Shown here piece after piece: positions 50,385 through 59,006 of a stretch of 64,000 nt of DNA. The notes beneath the pieces were generated by a model that saw only the letters and a list, made by a program, of their open reading frames with translations, did not search any database and was not told the DNA's origin. Origin of the DNA: DATLLJ01 sp965229885 (GTDB lineage: Bacteria; Acidobacteriota; Vicinamibacteria; Vicinamibacterales; CAVVIG01); contig CBDDJX010000003.1 of the NCBI GenBank assembly GCA_965229885.1, forward strand, positions 372,001 to 436,000, given 5' to 3'. Positions within the stretch are counted from its first letter, which is position 1. Each line of letters opens with the position of its first letter. Made by a program: the position numbers and the translations under genes.

Positions 50385-51716
50385 TCAACCCCGCGCCTTA
50401 CCAATCGCGAACAGCGCGCCGTCGCTCCGCAGGAAGATCTGTCCGTTCGAGATGGCTGGCGATGCCAGCAGCCGCTCGCCGACATCGTTGCGCGCGACGA
50501 CTCGGGGCTCCCGGCCGGAACGCAACACGATCACTTCGCCCGTCTCGCTCACGAAGTAGATCTTCCCATCACCCGCAACGGGTGATGCGGTGAAGAGTCC
50601 GTTGACGCGCTCCTGCCAAAGGCGTCGGCCGGACACCGCGTCGATCACCGAGATGGCTCCGACATCAGAGGCCATATACAGCAAGCCGCCGTCGTACACG
50701 AGCGATGAAATATAGGGCGCGCCCGTGGGAACCTGCCAGACGACGTGCGACGCCGAGACGTCGCCGCGGCCTCCGGGCTTGACCGCCATATAGGGACCGC
50801 TGCGGTATCCGCGGGTCATGTAGATCACGCCGTTGTTGAACGTCGGAACCGGGATCGGAAACTGATTTGGTCCGCCCACGTGCCATAGGTAGGTGCCGGT
50901 CCTCGGATCGTACGCGTCAACACGCTGACTCGAGTTGACCACGAGCTCAGGGCCGCTCGGCGTCTGCACGACAAACGGCGTCGAGTAGGACTGACGCCCC
51001 TTCCCCCGATCGGTTTTCCAGCGATTCTTACCGGTCTTCTTGTCGACGGCGAGCAAGTACGACGCCGGCTCGTGATCGCACAGCAGAATCAGCATATCGT
51101 CGTACAGCGTTGGCGAGCTGGAGTGGCCCCAATTGACGTCGAACGGTGAAATCTCGCGGCCAAGGTGGCGTTGCCACACGAGCTTCCCGTTCATGTCGAG
51201 CGCAACCACTTGTCCGGTCCCGAACCACGCGTAGACGAGCTGGCCGTCGGTGACGGGACTGGGCGAGGCGAGGTTGTGCTTGTCGTGCACCGACTGCAGC
51301 GGTCCCGCCGCTTCCATCCGGTATTCCCACAGCCGTTGGCCGTTGCTTCGATTGAACGCTTCCACCAGGAAGAACACCTTGTCGCCCGCGGCGGAGGCTG
51401 CGGCGCCAAGGGAACGTTCCCCGGCACCGGCGGCATCGCCGCCCCGGGAGAGTCGGGGCCCCTGGCGGTTGACGCCAGTGCCGATCTGGGAGGTGACGAA
51501 CACGCTGTTGCCGGTGACAATGGGTGACGAGACGCCGACGCCCCCAAGCGTGGCTTTCCACGCCACATTCTCCGTGGCGCTCCAGCGCTCTGGCAGGTCC
51601 TTTTCGTCAGCCACGCCCGACCCGTGCGGTCCGCGCCACTGCGGCCAGTCGGCCGCGGACACCGATGCTCCGACGATCATCGACAAAGCCAGTCCGATTC
51701 GAATTGGGCGCATCAT
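50385..51716 (-). CDS. PQQ-like beta-propeller protein 10
   Basis: A 443-residue exported propeller from ATG 51716, preceded by GAGGGTG. The signal peptide (LALSMIVGASVSAADWP) is followed by DWPQWRGPHGSGVADEKDLP and WSATENVAWKATLGGVGVSSP, the same opening as propellers 1, 2, 8 and 9. Blades include VVALDMNGKLVWQRHLGRE, LLAVDKKTGKNRWKTDRG and VDAYDPRTGTYLWHVGG. An insertion (RLSRGGDAAGAGERSLGAAA) expands the first blade. It stands apart from the main propeller group, between the two direct repeats. Confidence 0.85.
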   Translation of the reverse strand: MMRPIRIGLALSMIVGASVSAADWPQWRGPHGSGVADEKDLPERWSATENVAWKATLGGVGVSSPIVTGNSVFVTSQIGTGVNRQGPRLSRGGDAAGAGERSLGAAASAAGDKVFFLVEAFNRSNGQRLWEYRMEAAGPLQSVHDKHNLASPSPVTDGQLVYAWFGTGQVVALDMNGKLVWQRHLGREISPFDVNWGHSSSPTLYDDMLILLCDHEPASYLLAVDKKTGKNRWKTDRGKGRQSYSTPFVVQTPSGPELVVNSSQRVDAYDPRTGTYLWHVGGPNQFPIPVPTFNNGVIYMTRGYRSGPYMAVKPGGRGDVSASHVVWQVPTGAPYISSLVYDGGLLYMASDVGAISVIDAVSGRRLWQERVNGLFTASPVAGDGKIYFVSETGEVIVLRSGREPRVVARNDVGERLLASPAISNGQIFLRSDGALFAIGKARG

Positions 51717-51754
51717 CAGTTCACCCTCAACGCAGAGCCTGTGAATCTCACCGA

Positions 51755-51795
51755 ACCACAAAGGACGCAAAGAATCCTCAAGAGTCACGAAGGAC
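51755..51795. repeat. ACCACAAAGGACGCAAAG-type dispersed motif
   Basis: ACCACAAAGGACGCAAAG followed by AATCCTCAAGAGTCACGAAGG upstream of propeller 10. Similar purine-rich AAAGGACNCAAAG strings occur in many environmental bacterial genomes as short dispersed intergenic repeats. That relation is from general knowledge; only this copy was noticed here. Confidence 0.35.
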
Positions 51796-51836
51796 TCGCA
51801 GGCGATCTGCCAGAGTGGGGGACAGCCGCCCGCATC

Positions 51837-51861
51837 AGGGGTCACTCAGTGTATGGTCGCC
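51837..51861. repeat. Direct repeat, copy 2, upstream of propeller 10
   Basis: GTCACTCAGTGTATGGTCGC within a 25-bp unit, 21 of 25 positions equal to the unit at 50303-50327 and in the same orientation. Together they bracket a 1.5-kb segment with the propeller gene. Confidence 0.5.
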
Positions 51862-51961
51862 TCGATCGAGTCGCCGCCTTGTCCAACCGAACGGGCTGGG
51901 CATTCTGATCGAGGCGGCGCATGATCGCACCCGCCCGTCGGCTGCAAATCTCCGTTCGCGC

Positions 51962-52297
51962 TCAGTAGATGCATGCATCCAGGATCGACAGCACTTCCTC
52001 AAGCATGCCTGGCGAGGCTTTCCCCAGTCGCCTCGCCTTTCGAGACCGGAAGTCGATCGACTTGACCTGTTCCAACATGACGAACCCGGTAACGCCTTCG
52101 CCAGCTGAAATGGCGACATGGAACGGGTACTTGCGGGGAGTATTGGTAATCGGACACGCCATGCACAGGCCAGTGTGCCGATTGAACAGATCGTTGCTGA
52201 CGACGAGAGCCGGCCGGCGCCCGCGTTGCTCGTGACCGGACTGCGGGTCGAACGTCAAAGCGATCAGCTCTCCCTTCCGTGGGACATAGTCCGCCAT
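51962..52297 (-). CDS. mazF: MazF/PemK-type toxin
   Basis: A 111-residue protein with the MazF fold: YVPRKGELIALTFDPQSGHE, RGRRPALVVSNDLFNRHTG, MACPITNTPRKYPFHV and VMLEQVKSIDFRSRKARRLG. The Arg of the RRPALV loop and the Thr of CPITNT are the usual catalytic pair for sequence-specific mRNA cleavage. Its ATG abuts the antitoxin stop, so the two are co-translated. Confidence 0.9.
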   Translation of the reverse strand: MADYVPRKGELIALTFDPQSGHEQRGRRPALVVSNDLFNRHTGLCMACPITNTPRKYPFHVAISAGEGVTGFVMLEQVKSIDFRSRKARRLGKASPGMLEEVLSILDACIY

Positions 52298-52546
52298 CTA
52301 CCACACCTCACGGCCGACTGGAGCGCCCCAGCCACATTCCTCAGCCTTGTAGCCCTTCGGAACACGGCGAACGAGATCACGCAGATCGTGCCCGCCCCGC
52401 ACACGCCGCACGGGAGTCACAACGAGGGCGCCCTTGTGCACGGCCACATCCACGGCATCGCCGACATTAATAGCAACATCGGAGAGCAAGGCCTTGCTGA
52501 GCCGAAGTCCCTGACTGTTTCCCCACTTCTGGACCTTGGTGATCAT
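52298..52546 (-). CDS. mazE: MazE-type antitoxin
   Basis: An 82-residue protein from ATG 52546: MITKVQKWGNSQGLRLSKAL is the AbrB/MazE swapped-hairpin DNA-binding domain (KWGNS-x-G-x-RLSK), with DVAINVGDAVDVAVHKGALV following. The C-terminal half is the acidic-aromatic toxin-binding tail. It is first in the operon with mazF, normally autoregulated by the MazEF complex. Confidence 0.88.
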   Translation of the reverse strand: MITKVQKWGNSQGLRLSKALLSDVAINVGDAVDVAVHKGALVVTPVRRVRGGHDLRDLVRRVPKGYKAEECGWGAPVGREVW

Positions 52547-52589
52547 GGCTTGGAGCTCCTGGAAGCGGATATCCGAGGTATAGCCAAAG

Positions 52590-52920
52590 CCAAGGCCAAA
52601 GGACCAGGTGCGCGGCCAGCTCGGCCATCCGGCGGCCGCCACAACTTGGACACAGCGCGCGGCTCTTGCAGGAAAAAGGGACGATCCGGTCGAGGCCGCA
52701 GCCGCCGCAGCGAAAGCGCGCAAACCCGCCCGCGAGCCAGCCGCACTGGAGAAAGTCCCGGAACTCCTGCTCGACGAAGCGGGGCAGGCCTTCCCCGTCG
52801 CGCAAGCTCGCGGCCTGCACGCGGAAGGTCTCGAAGTGATCGTGCACGATCTGGTAGAGCGCACCCTGCGCAGGATGCCGCGGTTCGTAGTCGTCGAGGC
52901 CTCGGCCACTCGAGACCAGA
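52590..52920 (-). mobile_element. IS91-family transposase remnant (zinc-binding N terminus)
   Basis: Minus-strand frame: YEPRHPAQGALYQIVHDHFE, FVEQEFRDFLQCGWLAGGFA, then FRCGGCGLDRIVPFSCKSRA and LCPSCGGRRMAELAAHLV. The spaced Cys pairs are the zinc-binding domain at the N terminus of IS91/IS801 transposases. The HUH catalytic domain is absent: the frame continues into unrelated sequence before mazE. The flanking 53,000-53,165 stretch holds no gene that could be recognised. Confidence 0.75.
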
Positions 52921-53165
52921 AGGCGGGTGCCGTACCAGCAGCCGATCGCGTGAATGTGGTTCAAACCGATGAAGCACATCCGCGCAGGGCGCAATTTCTG
53001 CGCGCCGGCCTGTCGGCGTGGATCGCCGTTCCTGCCGAACGTGCCGCTCGCGCAGAGGCCGGCCGTCAGCGGTCGCATACGTGCGTCTCGCGCGCTCCAC
53101 GTCCACACCAGTGCCGTGGCAATCGTGTCGTGCCCGGCCAGCCGCATGGTCAACACCGCGTCTCG

Positions 53166-54509
53166 CTAATCCGGCAGACCGGACTGATTCGGCTCGGGAA
53201 GCCAGAAACTCGCGATGAAACCAATGAGATACGCGGCAGTGCCTACCAGCGCCGACGCGTAGGCCAGCTTGATCGGCACCGAGGCGCCCGGCATCGAAAC
53301 CACCAGCTGCGTCGTCACCAGCGCGGCACAGGTGCCGATCATGCGACCGCCGACATTGGCCGCAAAGCTTTCGCCAGTGCCGCGCAGATGGGTCGGGTAC
53401 ACGCGCGGCAGGTAATTCCCCCAGAAACTGAACTGGGCGATCGTCGCCATCCCTACAAGGAAGATGCCCCACTGGGCCAGCGTGAGGCCGGCGGTCGGCA
53501 CCATAAAGAAGATGACCGGCAAGAGAATCAGCCCCGGCACTTGGAACAGATAGAGGAGGCGGCGCCGGCTGACGATGACGCCCGCGAGGACAGCGAGGAG
53601 CAGCCGTCCGGCGAGACCGCCGAACTCCTGAAACGACTGGACGCCGCTGATCGTCTGCTCCTGCGCCGTGCGTGCGAGCCCCTGCAGCTCCGGCAGCCCG
53701 GGGACGATGCGTGGCATCTGCTGAATCGCGCCGAACGCGGCCGCGTAGGCGCACGCCATCATGATCGTCGTGACGATCGTCGTCCGGCGGAATTGCGGCT
53801 GGAAGAGCGCGGCGAAGCTCGGGCGCCTGAGCGTGCCAGCACGCTTCTTCTCCGCCCAGACAGGGGATTCCGGGAGGAACGGACGGATGACGATGAGCGG
53901 GATCGCCGGAATCACGCCCGACATCAACGTATAGCGCCAGGACTCGTGCGCTCCGCGGACTTCGGGAAGCAAGCTGCCGTACGTGACGATCAGATAGTAG
54001 GCGCCGGTCACCAGGAGGCCGCCGATCGATCCGAACGCCTGCGTATAGCCGACGACGCGCTCCCGCTGCTTCGGGTCGACAAAGAGCTCCGCCAGCCACG
54101 TGACGGCAGCGACGAACTCGACGCACACGCCCACGAACGTGCAACAGCGCCAGAAAAGCAGCCACTGGACCGAGATGGCGAATCCGGCCGCAAACGCCGA
54201 GAACGCGTACAACAGAATGCTCCACACCAGCACGCGGCGGCGGCCGAACAGATCGGTCAGGTATCCACCGAGGAGTCCGAACACTCCGCCCGCGACCGCG
54301 GGCACGTACAGCATGGTGCCGACCCATTCGTTGACCGCGAGACTGTTCGGGGCGACGCCAAGCAGCTCCGCAAGCGCGGGCCGCACGATGAGGGGCAGCA
54401 TCAGGAGCTCGTAGGAGTCGAACGCGAAGCCGAGGGCGGCGGTCCCGCAGATCAGCCATTGTAGCGACGTCAACGGGGTCGAGCCCGGGTCCGATCGCGT
54501 GGTCACCAT
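53166..54509 (-). CDS. MFS transporter (sugar-porter-like)
   Basis: A 447-residue, 12-helix permease. The loop between helices 2 and 3 has GGYLTDLFGRRRVLVWSIL, the MFS signature G-x-x-x-D-x-x-GRR. A second such loop lies near PTHLRGTGESFAANVGGR, typical of the sugar/aromatic-acid porter branch (P-x-x-x-RG-x-G). The substrate cannot be assigned. Its C-terminal third is duplicated and deleted at 49992-50285. It ends 15 bp upstream of nothing recognisable and starts 15 bp after the symporter stop, so the two may be co-transcribed. Confidence 0.85.
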   Translation of the reverse strand: MVTTRSDPGSTPLTSLQWLICGTAALGFAFDSYELLMLPLIVRPALAELLGVAPNSLAVNEWVGTMLYVPAVAGGVFGLLGGYLTDLFGRRRVLVWSILLYAFSAFAAGFAISVQWLLFWRCCTFVGVCVEFVAAVTWLAELFVDPKQRERVVGYTQAFGSIGGLLVTGAYYLIVTYGSLLPEVRGAHESWRYTLMSGVIPAIPLIVIRPFLPESPVWAEKKRAGTLRRPSFAALFQPQFRRTTIVTTIMMACAYAAAFGAIQQMPRIVPGLPELQGLARTAQEQTISGVQSFQEFGGLAGRLLLAVLAGVIVSRRRLLYLFQVPGLILLPVIFFMVPTAGLTLAQWGIFLVGMATIAQFSFWGNYLPRVYPTHLRGTGESFAANVGGRMIGTCAALVTTQLVVSMPGASVPIKLAYASALVGTAAYLIGFIASFWLPEPNQSGLPD

Positions 54510-54524
54510 GCGGTCCTCACACAG

Positions 54525-56156
54525 CTAGCCAACGGGAAAATACCTCGCCATCGTGGCGCCTCCCGGCCTCGAGCCGGGCGTCAGCATCGACACGACGGCC
54601 ATGAGCATCGCCGAGATGATGGTCATGGGGACGACCGGCAGAAAACCGAGCACCATCATACCGGCCGCGGCCCTCGTGACGATATCGGTTCCGCCGATCG
54701 AGAGGACCGACGCGGCGGTTCCCGGCGGCGGCGCGGGCACCGTGGTCTGGACGATCGCCACGGTCAGCACGGCGGCGACCGTCCAGAGCGTGACGGCGAG
54801 CGCGCCCCACTTCGTGCTCTTTCTCCAGAACAGCGCCGCGGCCAGCAGCGGAGAAAGCGCGGCGTAACCGGCGAAGGCATACTGCGTGGCCAGGTCGAAG
54901 ATGGACTGCGGCATGCGCAGCGCGATCAGATAGGCCACCAGCGTCAGCAGGATCACGAAGATCCGCCCGGTGCGCACCTGCACGGCCTCGCCGAAGCGGC
55001 GGGTGCCTCCATAGAAGGTGAAGACGTCCTCCGTGAACATCGTGGACAGCGCGAGGATCTGCGAGTCGCTGGCCATCACGGCGGCCATCACGGCGGCGCC
55101 GAGCAGCGCGGCGAGCCACAACGGCGCGTAGCCTTCCACCAGCCGCAGAATCACGTCGTCTCCGGCCGCCTGGACGCGCAGGCGATCGCGCTCGTCGATC
55201 GACAGGGCGGGGCCGCGGGCGGCGAGCTCCGCGCGCGCCTCGATCTTGGTCGCTATGGCGGGCACCTCCGTCGCCTGGTTGGCGACGACGCCAAGAAACA
55301 CCGACGGGAGCCAGATCGCGAGCATGCAGATCGGATAAAGGATGATCGTCTTTCGGAAGTGTCCCAGCCGGCGTGCCGTCAAGCAAAAAATGCCGATGTG
55401 GGGGAACGCGATCGCCGAGAGAGGGATGAAGGTATAGCTCAGAAAGAACATCGGAGAGACTCGCTCCCGCGTCAGGAGCGGCGCGGTTGACGGCGAGGCG
55501 AGCATCGATTCCATCGCGGACTGGAAACCGCCCATGCCCGCGCTGACCACCGCGGCGGCAATGGCGCCAAACACGAGGAACAGCACAGTCTGAAAGGCGT
55601 TGACCAACGCGGTGCCGCGCATGCCGCCCACGAACACGTAGGTCATGACGACGATTGAGACCACAGCGCCCCCGAGCCAGAACGGCACGAGCCCGTTGCT
55701 CACCGCCTGCAGCGTCGTGCCGCCTCCCATCACGGCGATGATGATGTAAGGGACGAGCAGCACGGCCTGCACGGCGAAGATCGCCGTGCCGATGTGGCCG
55801 CACTCCCAGCGATCGCGAAACAGCTGCACCGGCGTCATGAAGCCGTACCGCTTGCCGAGCGCCCACAGGCGCGTGCCGATCAGGAGGAGCGCCACGGGAA
55901 TGACGAGCGCCGACGACGAGGCCATCAGGCCATAGGTAACGATGCCGTTGGCGAAGGCGTGGCCGGACGCGCCGAGGATCGAGAACGCCGTCATGTTCGT
56001 GCCGACGAGCGACAGCAGAAAAACGGTCGGGCCGAGCGACCGGCCGGCCAGAAAATACTCCTCCGCGCTCGCGGCGCCGCTCCTCGCGTGGAACGCGAAG
56101 ATGCCGATGTAGAGCACCAGCGCCAGGTACGCGAAGACGACCGCGGCCGGAATCAT
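54525..56156 (-). CDS. Sodium:solute symporter (SSS family)
   Basis: A 543-residue, roughly 13-helix transporter starting MIPAAVVFAYLALVLYIGIF. SAEEYFLAGRSLGPTVFLLS and LVGTNMTAFSILGASGHAF are the usual first-helix motif of SSS proteins, with GFMTPVQLFRDRWE and AAVMAAVMASDSQILALSTM later. Substrates include sugars, acids or vitamins and are unknown here. The start overlaps the stop of a DUF3311 protein (ATGA), a standard pairing for this SSS subgroup. Confidence 0.88.
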   Translation of the reverse strand: MIPAAVVFAYLALVLYIGIFAFHARSGAASAEEYFLAGRSLGPTVFLLSLVGTNMTAFSILGASGHAFANGIVTYGLMASSSALVIPVALLLIGTRLWALGKRYGFMTPVQLFRDRWECGHIGTAIFAVQAVLLVPYIIIAVMGGGTTLQAVSNGLVPFWLGGAVVSIVVMTYVFVGGMRGTALVNAFQTVLFLVFGAIAAAVVSAGMGGFQSAMESMLASPSTAPLLTRERVSPMFFLSYTFIPLSAIAFPHIGIFCLTARRLGHFRKTIILYPICMLAIWLPSVFLGVVANQATEVPAIATKIEARAELAARGPALSIDERDRLRVQAAGDDVILRLVEGYAPLWLAALLGAAVMAAVMASDSQILALSTMFTEDVFTFYGGTRRFGEAVQVRTGRIFVILLTLVAYLIALRMPQSIFDLATQYAFAGYAALSPLLAAALFWRKSTKWGALAVTLWTVAAVLTVAIVQTTVPAPPPGTAASVLSIGGTDIVTRAAAGMMVLGFLPVVPMTIISAMLMAVVSMLTPGSRPGGATMARYFPVG

Positions 56157-56371
56157 TCGTCCGTGCGCCGTGCCGTGTCGAGATGCGACGGCCACAGCAG
56201 CCGCACGAGCGCCACGAGGACAAGGGATGTGGCCACCGTATAGGCGGCATGGTAGAAGAGACCGATGGGCAGCGCGCCTAGCATGAACGGGCGTGCGTCG
56301 CGCCAGAACCAGACATCCTGGTGCAGGATGTAGAACGTTGTCACGAGCAGAGCGGCGGCAACGGCTTTCAT
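56153..56371 (-). CDS. DUF3311-like small membrane protein
   Basis: A 72-residue, two-helix protein from ATG 56371: MKAVAAALLVTTFYILHQDV, then W-F-W and LGALPIGLFYHAAYTVATSL. Such proteins are almost always encoded directly before an SSS symporter and probably act as an accessory subunit. The stop overlaps the symporter start. It is divergent from the acyl-activating gene. A GTG 27 bp upstream is also in frame. Confidence 0.78.
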   Translation of the reverse strand: MKAVAAALLVTTFYILHQDVWFWRDARPFMLGALPIGLFYHAAYTVATSLVLVALVRLLWPSHLDTARRTDE

Positions 56372-56447
56372 GCGGCGTGTGGTTCGACGTAATACCACAC
56401 GGGCTGAGCGAAGACAATCGCGTCGGCCACAGCTATACTTCGGGTGA

Positions 56448-57560
56448 ATGTCTTCTCAATCGGCGTTCACCTCCGTGTCTTCGGCGCAGGTGCAGGCGGC
56501 ACGAGACCTGCTGGATGCGCAGGTCCGCGAAGTGGTCGCCTGGCACTTCGACCCCGCCACCGGCTGCCCCTTCTGGCTCGACTTCGCGAAGCGCCTCGGG
56601 TGGGATCCCAGGACCGAGATCAAGGAGTTCGGCGACCTGAGACGTCTGGGACCGTTCGAGGACGAGTGGCTGCGCGGGGGACCGGTGCAGCGTTGGGTCC
56701 CTCGAGGCCTGGCCGGCAAGCCGGTGTTCGTCTTCGAAACCGGCGGCACGACCGGCACGCCGAAGACGCGTATCGCCTGCGACGACTTCCTCATCGACTA
56801 CGAGCTGTTCAGCGCGACGCTGCCCGAAGAGCATTTTCCGAAAGGCACCAACTGGCTGATGCTCGGCCCTTCCGGTCCGCGGCGGCTCCGCCTGTCGGTC
56901 GAGCACCTGGCGCAATATCGCGGCGGGATCTGCTTCTCGGTCGACCTCGATCCACGCTGGGTCATCAAGCTGATTAAGAAGGGATGGAGCGAGCACCTCC
57001 AGGCTTATAAGGATCATGTGATCGACCAGGCTGTGACGATCCTGCAGGCCAACCACGACATCAGGTGCCTGTTCACCACGCCGAAGCTTCTCGAGGCGCT
57101 GGGCCTGCGGCTCGAATCTATGGGCACGACGATTCGGAAGGCCGGCATCACCGGGATCTTTTCCGGAGGCACCGAATTCACTCCGCAGTGGAACCGCTTC
57201 GCCCACGAGGAGCTGCTCGACGGCGCCTACATGACACCCACCTACGGCAACACGCTGATGGGGCTGGCCGCGAGCGCGCCGAGCGGACCGCACAACAATT
57301 ATCAGATCGCCTACTACGCGCCGCAGCCTCGCGCCGCGATCGAGGTCGTCGATTTCGACGAGCCCGACAGGGTGGTGGAGTACGGGCAGACCGGCCGCGT
57401 CAAACTGACGACCCTGACGAAGGAGTTCTTCGCGCCAGGGTTCCTGGAACGCGACGAAGGGGAGCGCGAACCGCCGTACGACCGCTACCCGTGGGACGGC
57501 ATCAGCGGCGTCCGCCCGTATCGCGGCATCGCATCAGCCACAACGGTCGGGGTGTATTGA
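56448..57560 (+). CDS. Acyl-activating enzyme, LuxE/PaaK-like
   Basis: A 370-residue protein related to the adenylating enzymes of the CoF-synthetase/LuxE group. The nucleotide loop is VFVFETGGTTGTPKTRIACD (S/T-GG-T-x-G-x-PK). IRCLFTTPKLLEALGL and GIFSGGTEFTPQWNRFAHEE correspond to the later core motifs, and TPTYGNTLMGLA to the Y-G region. It should activate a carboxylic acid as an acyl-adenylate and pass it on. It is 3 bp before the reductase gene, matching LuxE-LuxC-type pairing. Confidence 0.7.
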   Translation: MSSQSAFTSVSSAQVQAARDLLDAQVREVVAWHFDPATGCPFWLDFAKRLGWDPRTEIKEFGDLRRLGPFEDEWLRGGPVQRWVPRGLAGKPVFVFETGGTTGTPKTRIACDDFLIDYELFSATLPEEHFPKGTNWLMLGPSGPRRLRLSVEHLAQYRGGICFSVDLDPRWVIKLIKKGWSEHLQAYKDHVIDQAVTILQANHDIRCLFTTPKLLEALGLRLESMGTTIRKAGITGIFSGGTEFTPQWNRFAHEELLDGAYMTPTYGNTLMGLAASAPSGPHNNYQIAYYAPQPRAAIEVVDFDEPDRVVEYGQTGRVKLTTLTKEFFAPGFLERDEGEREPPYDRYPWDGISGVRPYRGIASATTVGVY

Positions 57561-57563
57561 GGG

Positions 57564-58994
57564 ATGCTTCATCTTCCTGTGCTTCGTTGGGGGCAGCCGT
57601 ACACCAGCATCGAGGTCGACGAGGTCGCGCACTTCGCGACCGGCGAGCCGATCGCCAGCGTCAGCCGCGCCAACGGCGGGTTGATCCAGCGCGACATGCG
57701 GCACGCGCAGCGCGCCCGCGAGGCGCTGCGCGAGATTTCCATCGACGAGCTGATCGCGCGCGCCGGTCGCGCCGGCGAGCTGTACATGAACGGCACGCTG
57801 CCAATGGGCGAGCTCACGCAGACGGCCGAGGAGTTCGCCCACGCGCAGTCGGCGACGACCGGCCTGCCGGAGCGGATGTGCCGGGCGAACATGAAGAAGA
57901 ACGCGTTCGTCCTCGCCGAGATGCGGAACATCCTGACGTCGCTGACCCGCGGGCTGTCGTTCGGTGTGCTCAGCGCCGGCTACGGCGAGGAGCGGCAGGT
58001 CCCGATCAGCTATCAGGCGCAGAGCCCGGTGCTCGGGCTCGTCCTCCCCTCGAACTCACCCGGCGTGCACACGCTCTGGCTGCCGATCATTCCGATGCAG
58101 ATCGGGCTGGTGCTCAAGCCCGGCCCGCAGGAGCCGTGGACGCCGTACCGCATGGCGGCGGCGTTTTTTGCCGCCGGCATTCCTCGCGAGGCGATTTCGA
58201 TCTACCCCGGAGAGGCGGACGTGGGGGCCGCGGTGCTGGACAGCTGCGCGCGCAGCCTGATCTTTGGCGGCACCCCGACCGTCGATCGCTACCGCGGCAA
58301 TCCAAAGGTTCAGGCGCACGGCCCGGGGTTCTCGAAGATCTTGCTCGGCGACGATCAGGTCGACGAGTGGGAGCGGTACCTCGACATGATGGTCGAGAGC
58401 GTGTTCGTCAACAGCGGCCGCAGCTGCATCAACTGCTCGGGCATCTGGGCGAGCCGGCACACGCGCGAGATCGCGGACGCGATTGCGCAGCGGCTCGCCG
58501 GAGTACGGCCGCTCGCGCCGGAGCATCCCGCCGCCGAGCTCGCCGCCTTCACGGTGCCGGGAGTGGCCGCGGCCATCTCCCAGTCGATTGACGCCGATCT
58601 GCAGGCGCCGGGCGTGATCGACGCGACCGCCCGCTATCGCGCCGGCGGGCGGGTGATCAAGCAGGGATGCGCCGACTATCTCCTGCCGACGGTCGTCCAC
58701 GCCGACTCTCCGGCCGCGGCGGTGGTGAAGAAGGAATTCATGTTCCCGTTCGTGACCGTCGTTCGGTGTCCGGAGTCGCAGATGCTCGAGGCGCTCGGTC
58801 CGACGCTCGTGTGCACCGCGGTGACCGGCAACGAGATGTTCCGGAAGCGATTGCTCGACTCGATGCACATCGACCGGTTGAACCTTGGCCCGGTGCCTAC
58901 GACCCAGCTCAACTGGCTTCAGCCTCACGAAGGCAACATCGTCGAGTTCCTGTTTCGCGCGCGCGCGTTCCAGACGGCGGCCATCCCGTCCTAG
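57564..58994 (+). CDS. Aldehyde-dehydrogenase-superfamily (acyl reductase) protein
   Basis: A 476-residue enzyme of the ALDH/acyl-CoA-reductase fold. VLGLVLPSNSPGVHTLWLPI and LVLKPGPQEPWTPYRMAAAF form the cofactor-binding region (P-S-N loop and K-P), FVNSGRSCINCSGIW holds the catalytic Cys, and KKEFMFPFVTVVRC fits the late E-x-F-G/F-P motif. Given the adjacent acyl-activating enzyme, reduction of an activated fatty or aromatic acid to the aldehyde is more likely than oxidation; this is inference. The glycosyltransferase follows after 12 bp. Confidence 0.75.
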   Translation: MLHLPVLRWGQPYTSIEVDEVAHFATGEPIASVSRANGGLIQRDMRHAQRAREALREISIDELIARAGRAGELYMNGTLPMGELTQTAEEFAHAQSATTGLPERMCRANMKKNAFVLAEMRNILTSLTRGLSFGVLSAGYGEERQVPISYQAQSPVLGLVLPSNSPGVHTLWLPIIPMQIGLVLKPGPQEPWTPYRMAAAFFAAGIPREAISIYPGEADVGAAVLDSCARSLIFGGTPTVDRYRGNPKVQAHGPGFSKILLGDDQVDEWERYLDMMVESVFVNSGRSCINCSGIWASRHTREIADAIAQRLAGVRPLAPEHPAAELAAFTVPGVAAAISQSIDADLQAPGVIDATARYRAGGRVIKQGCADYLLPTVVHADSPAAAVVKKEFMFPFVTVVRCPESQMLEALGPTLVCTAVTGNEMFRKRLLDSMHIDRLNLGPVPTTQLNWLQPHEGNIVEFLFRARAFQTAAIPS

Positions 58995-59006
58995 GACCCA
59001 GAGGCC

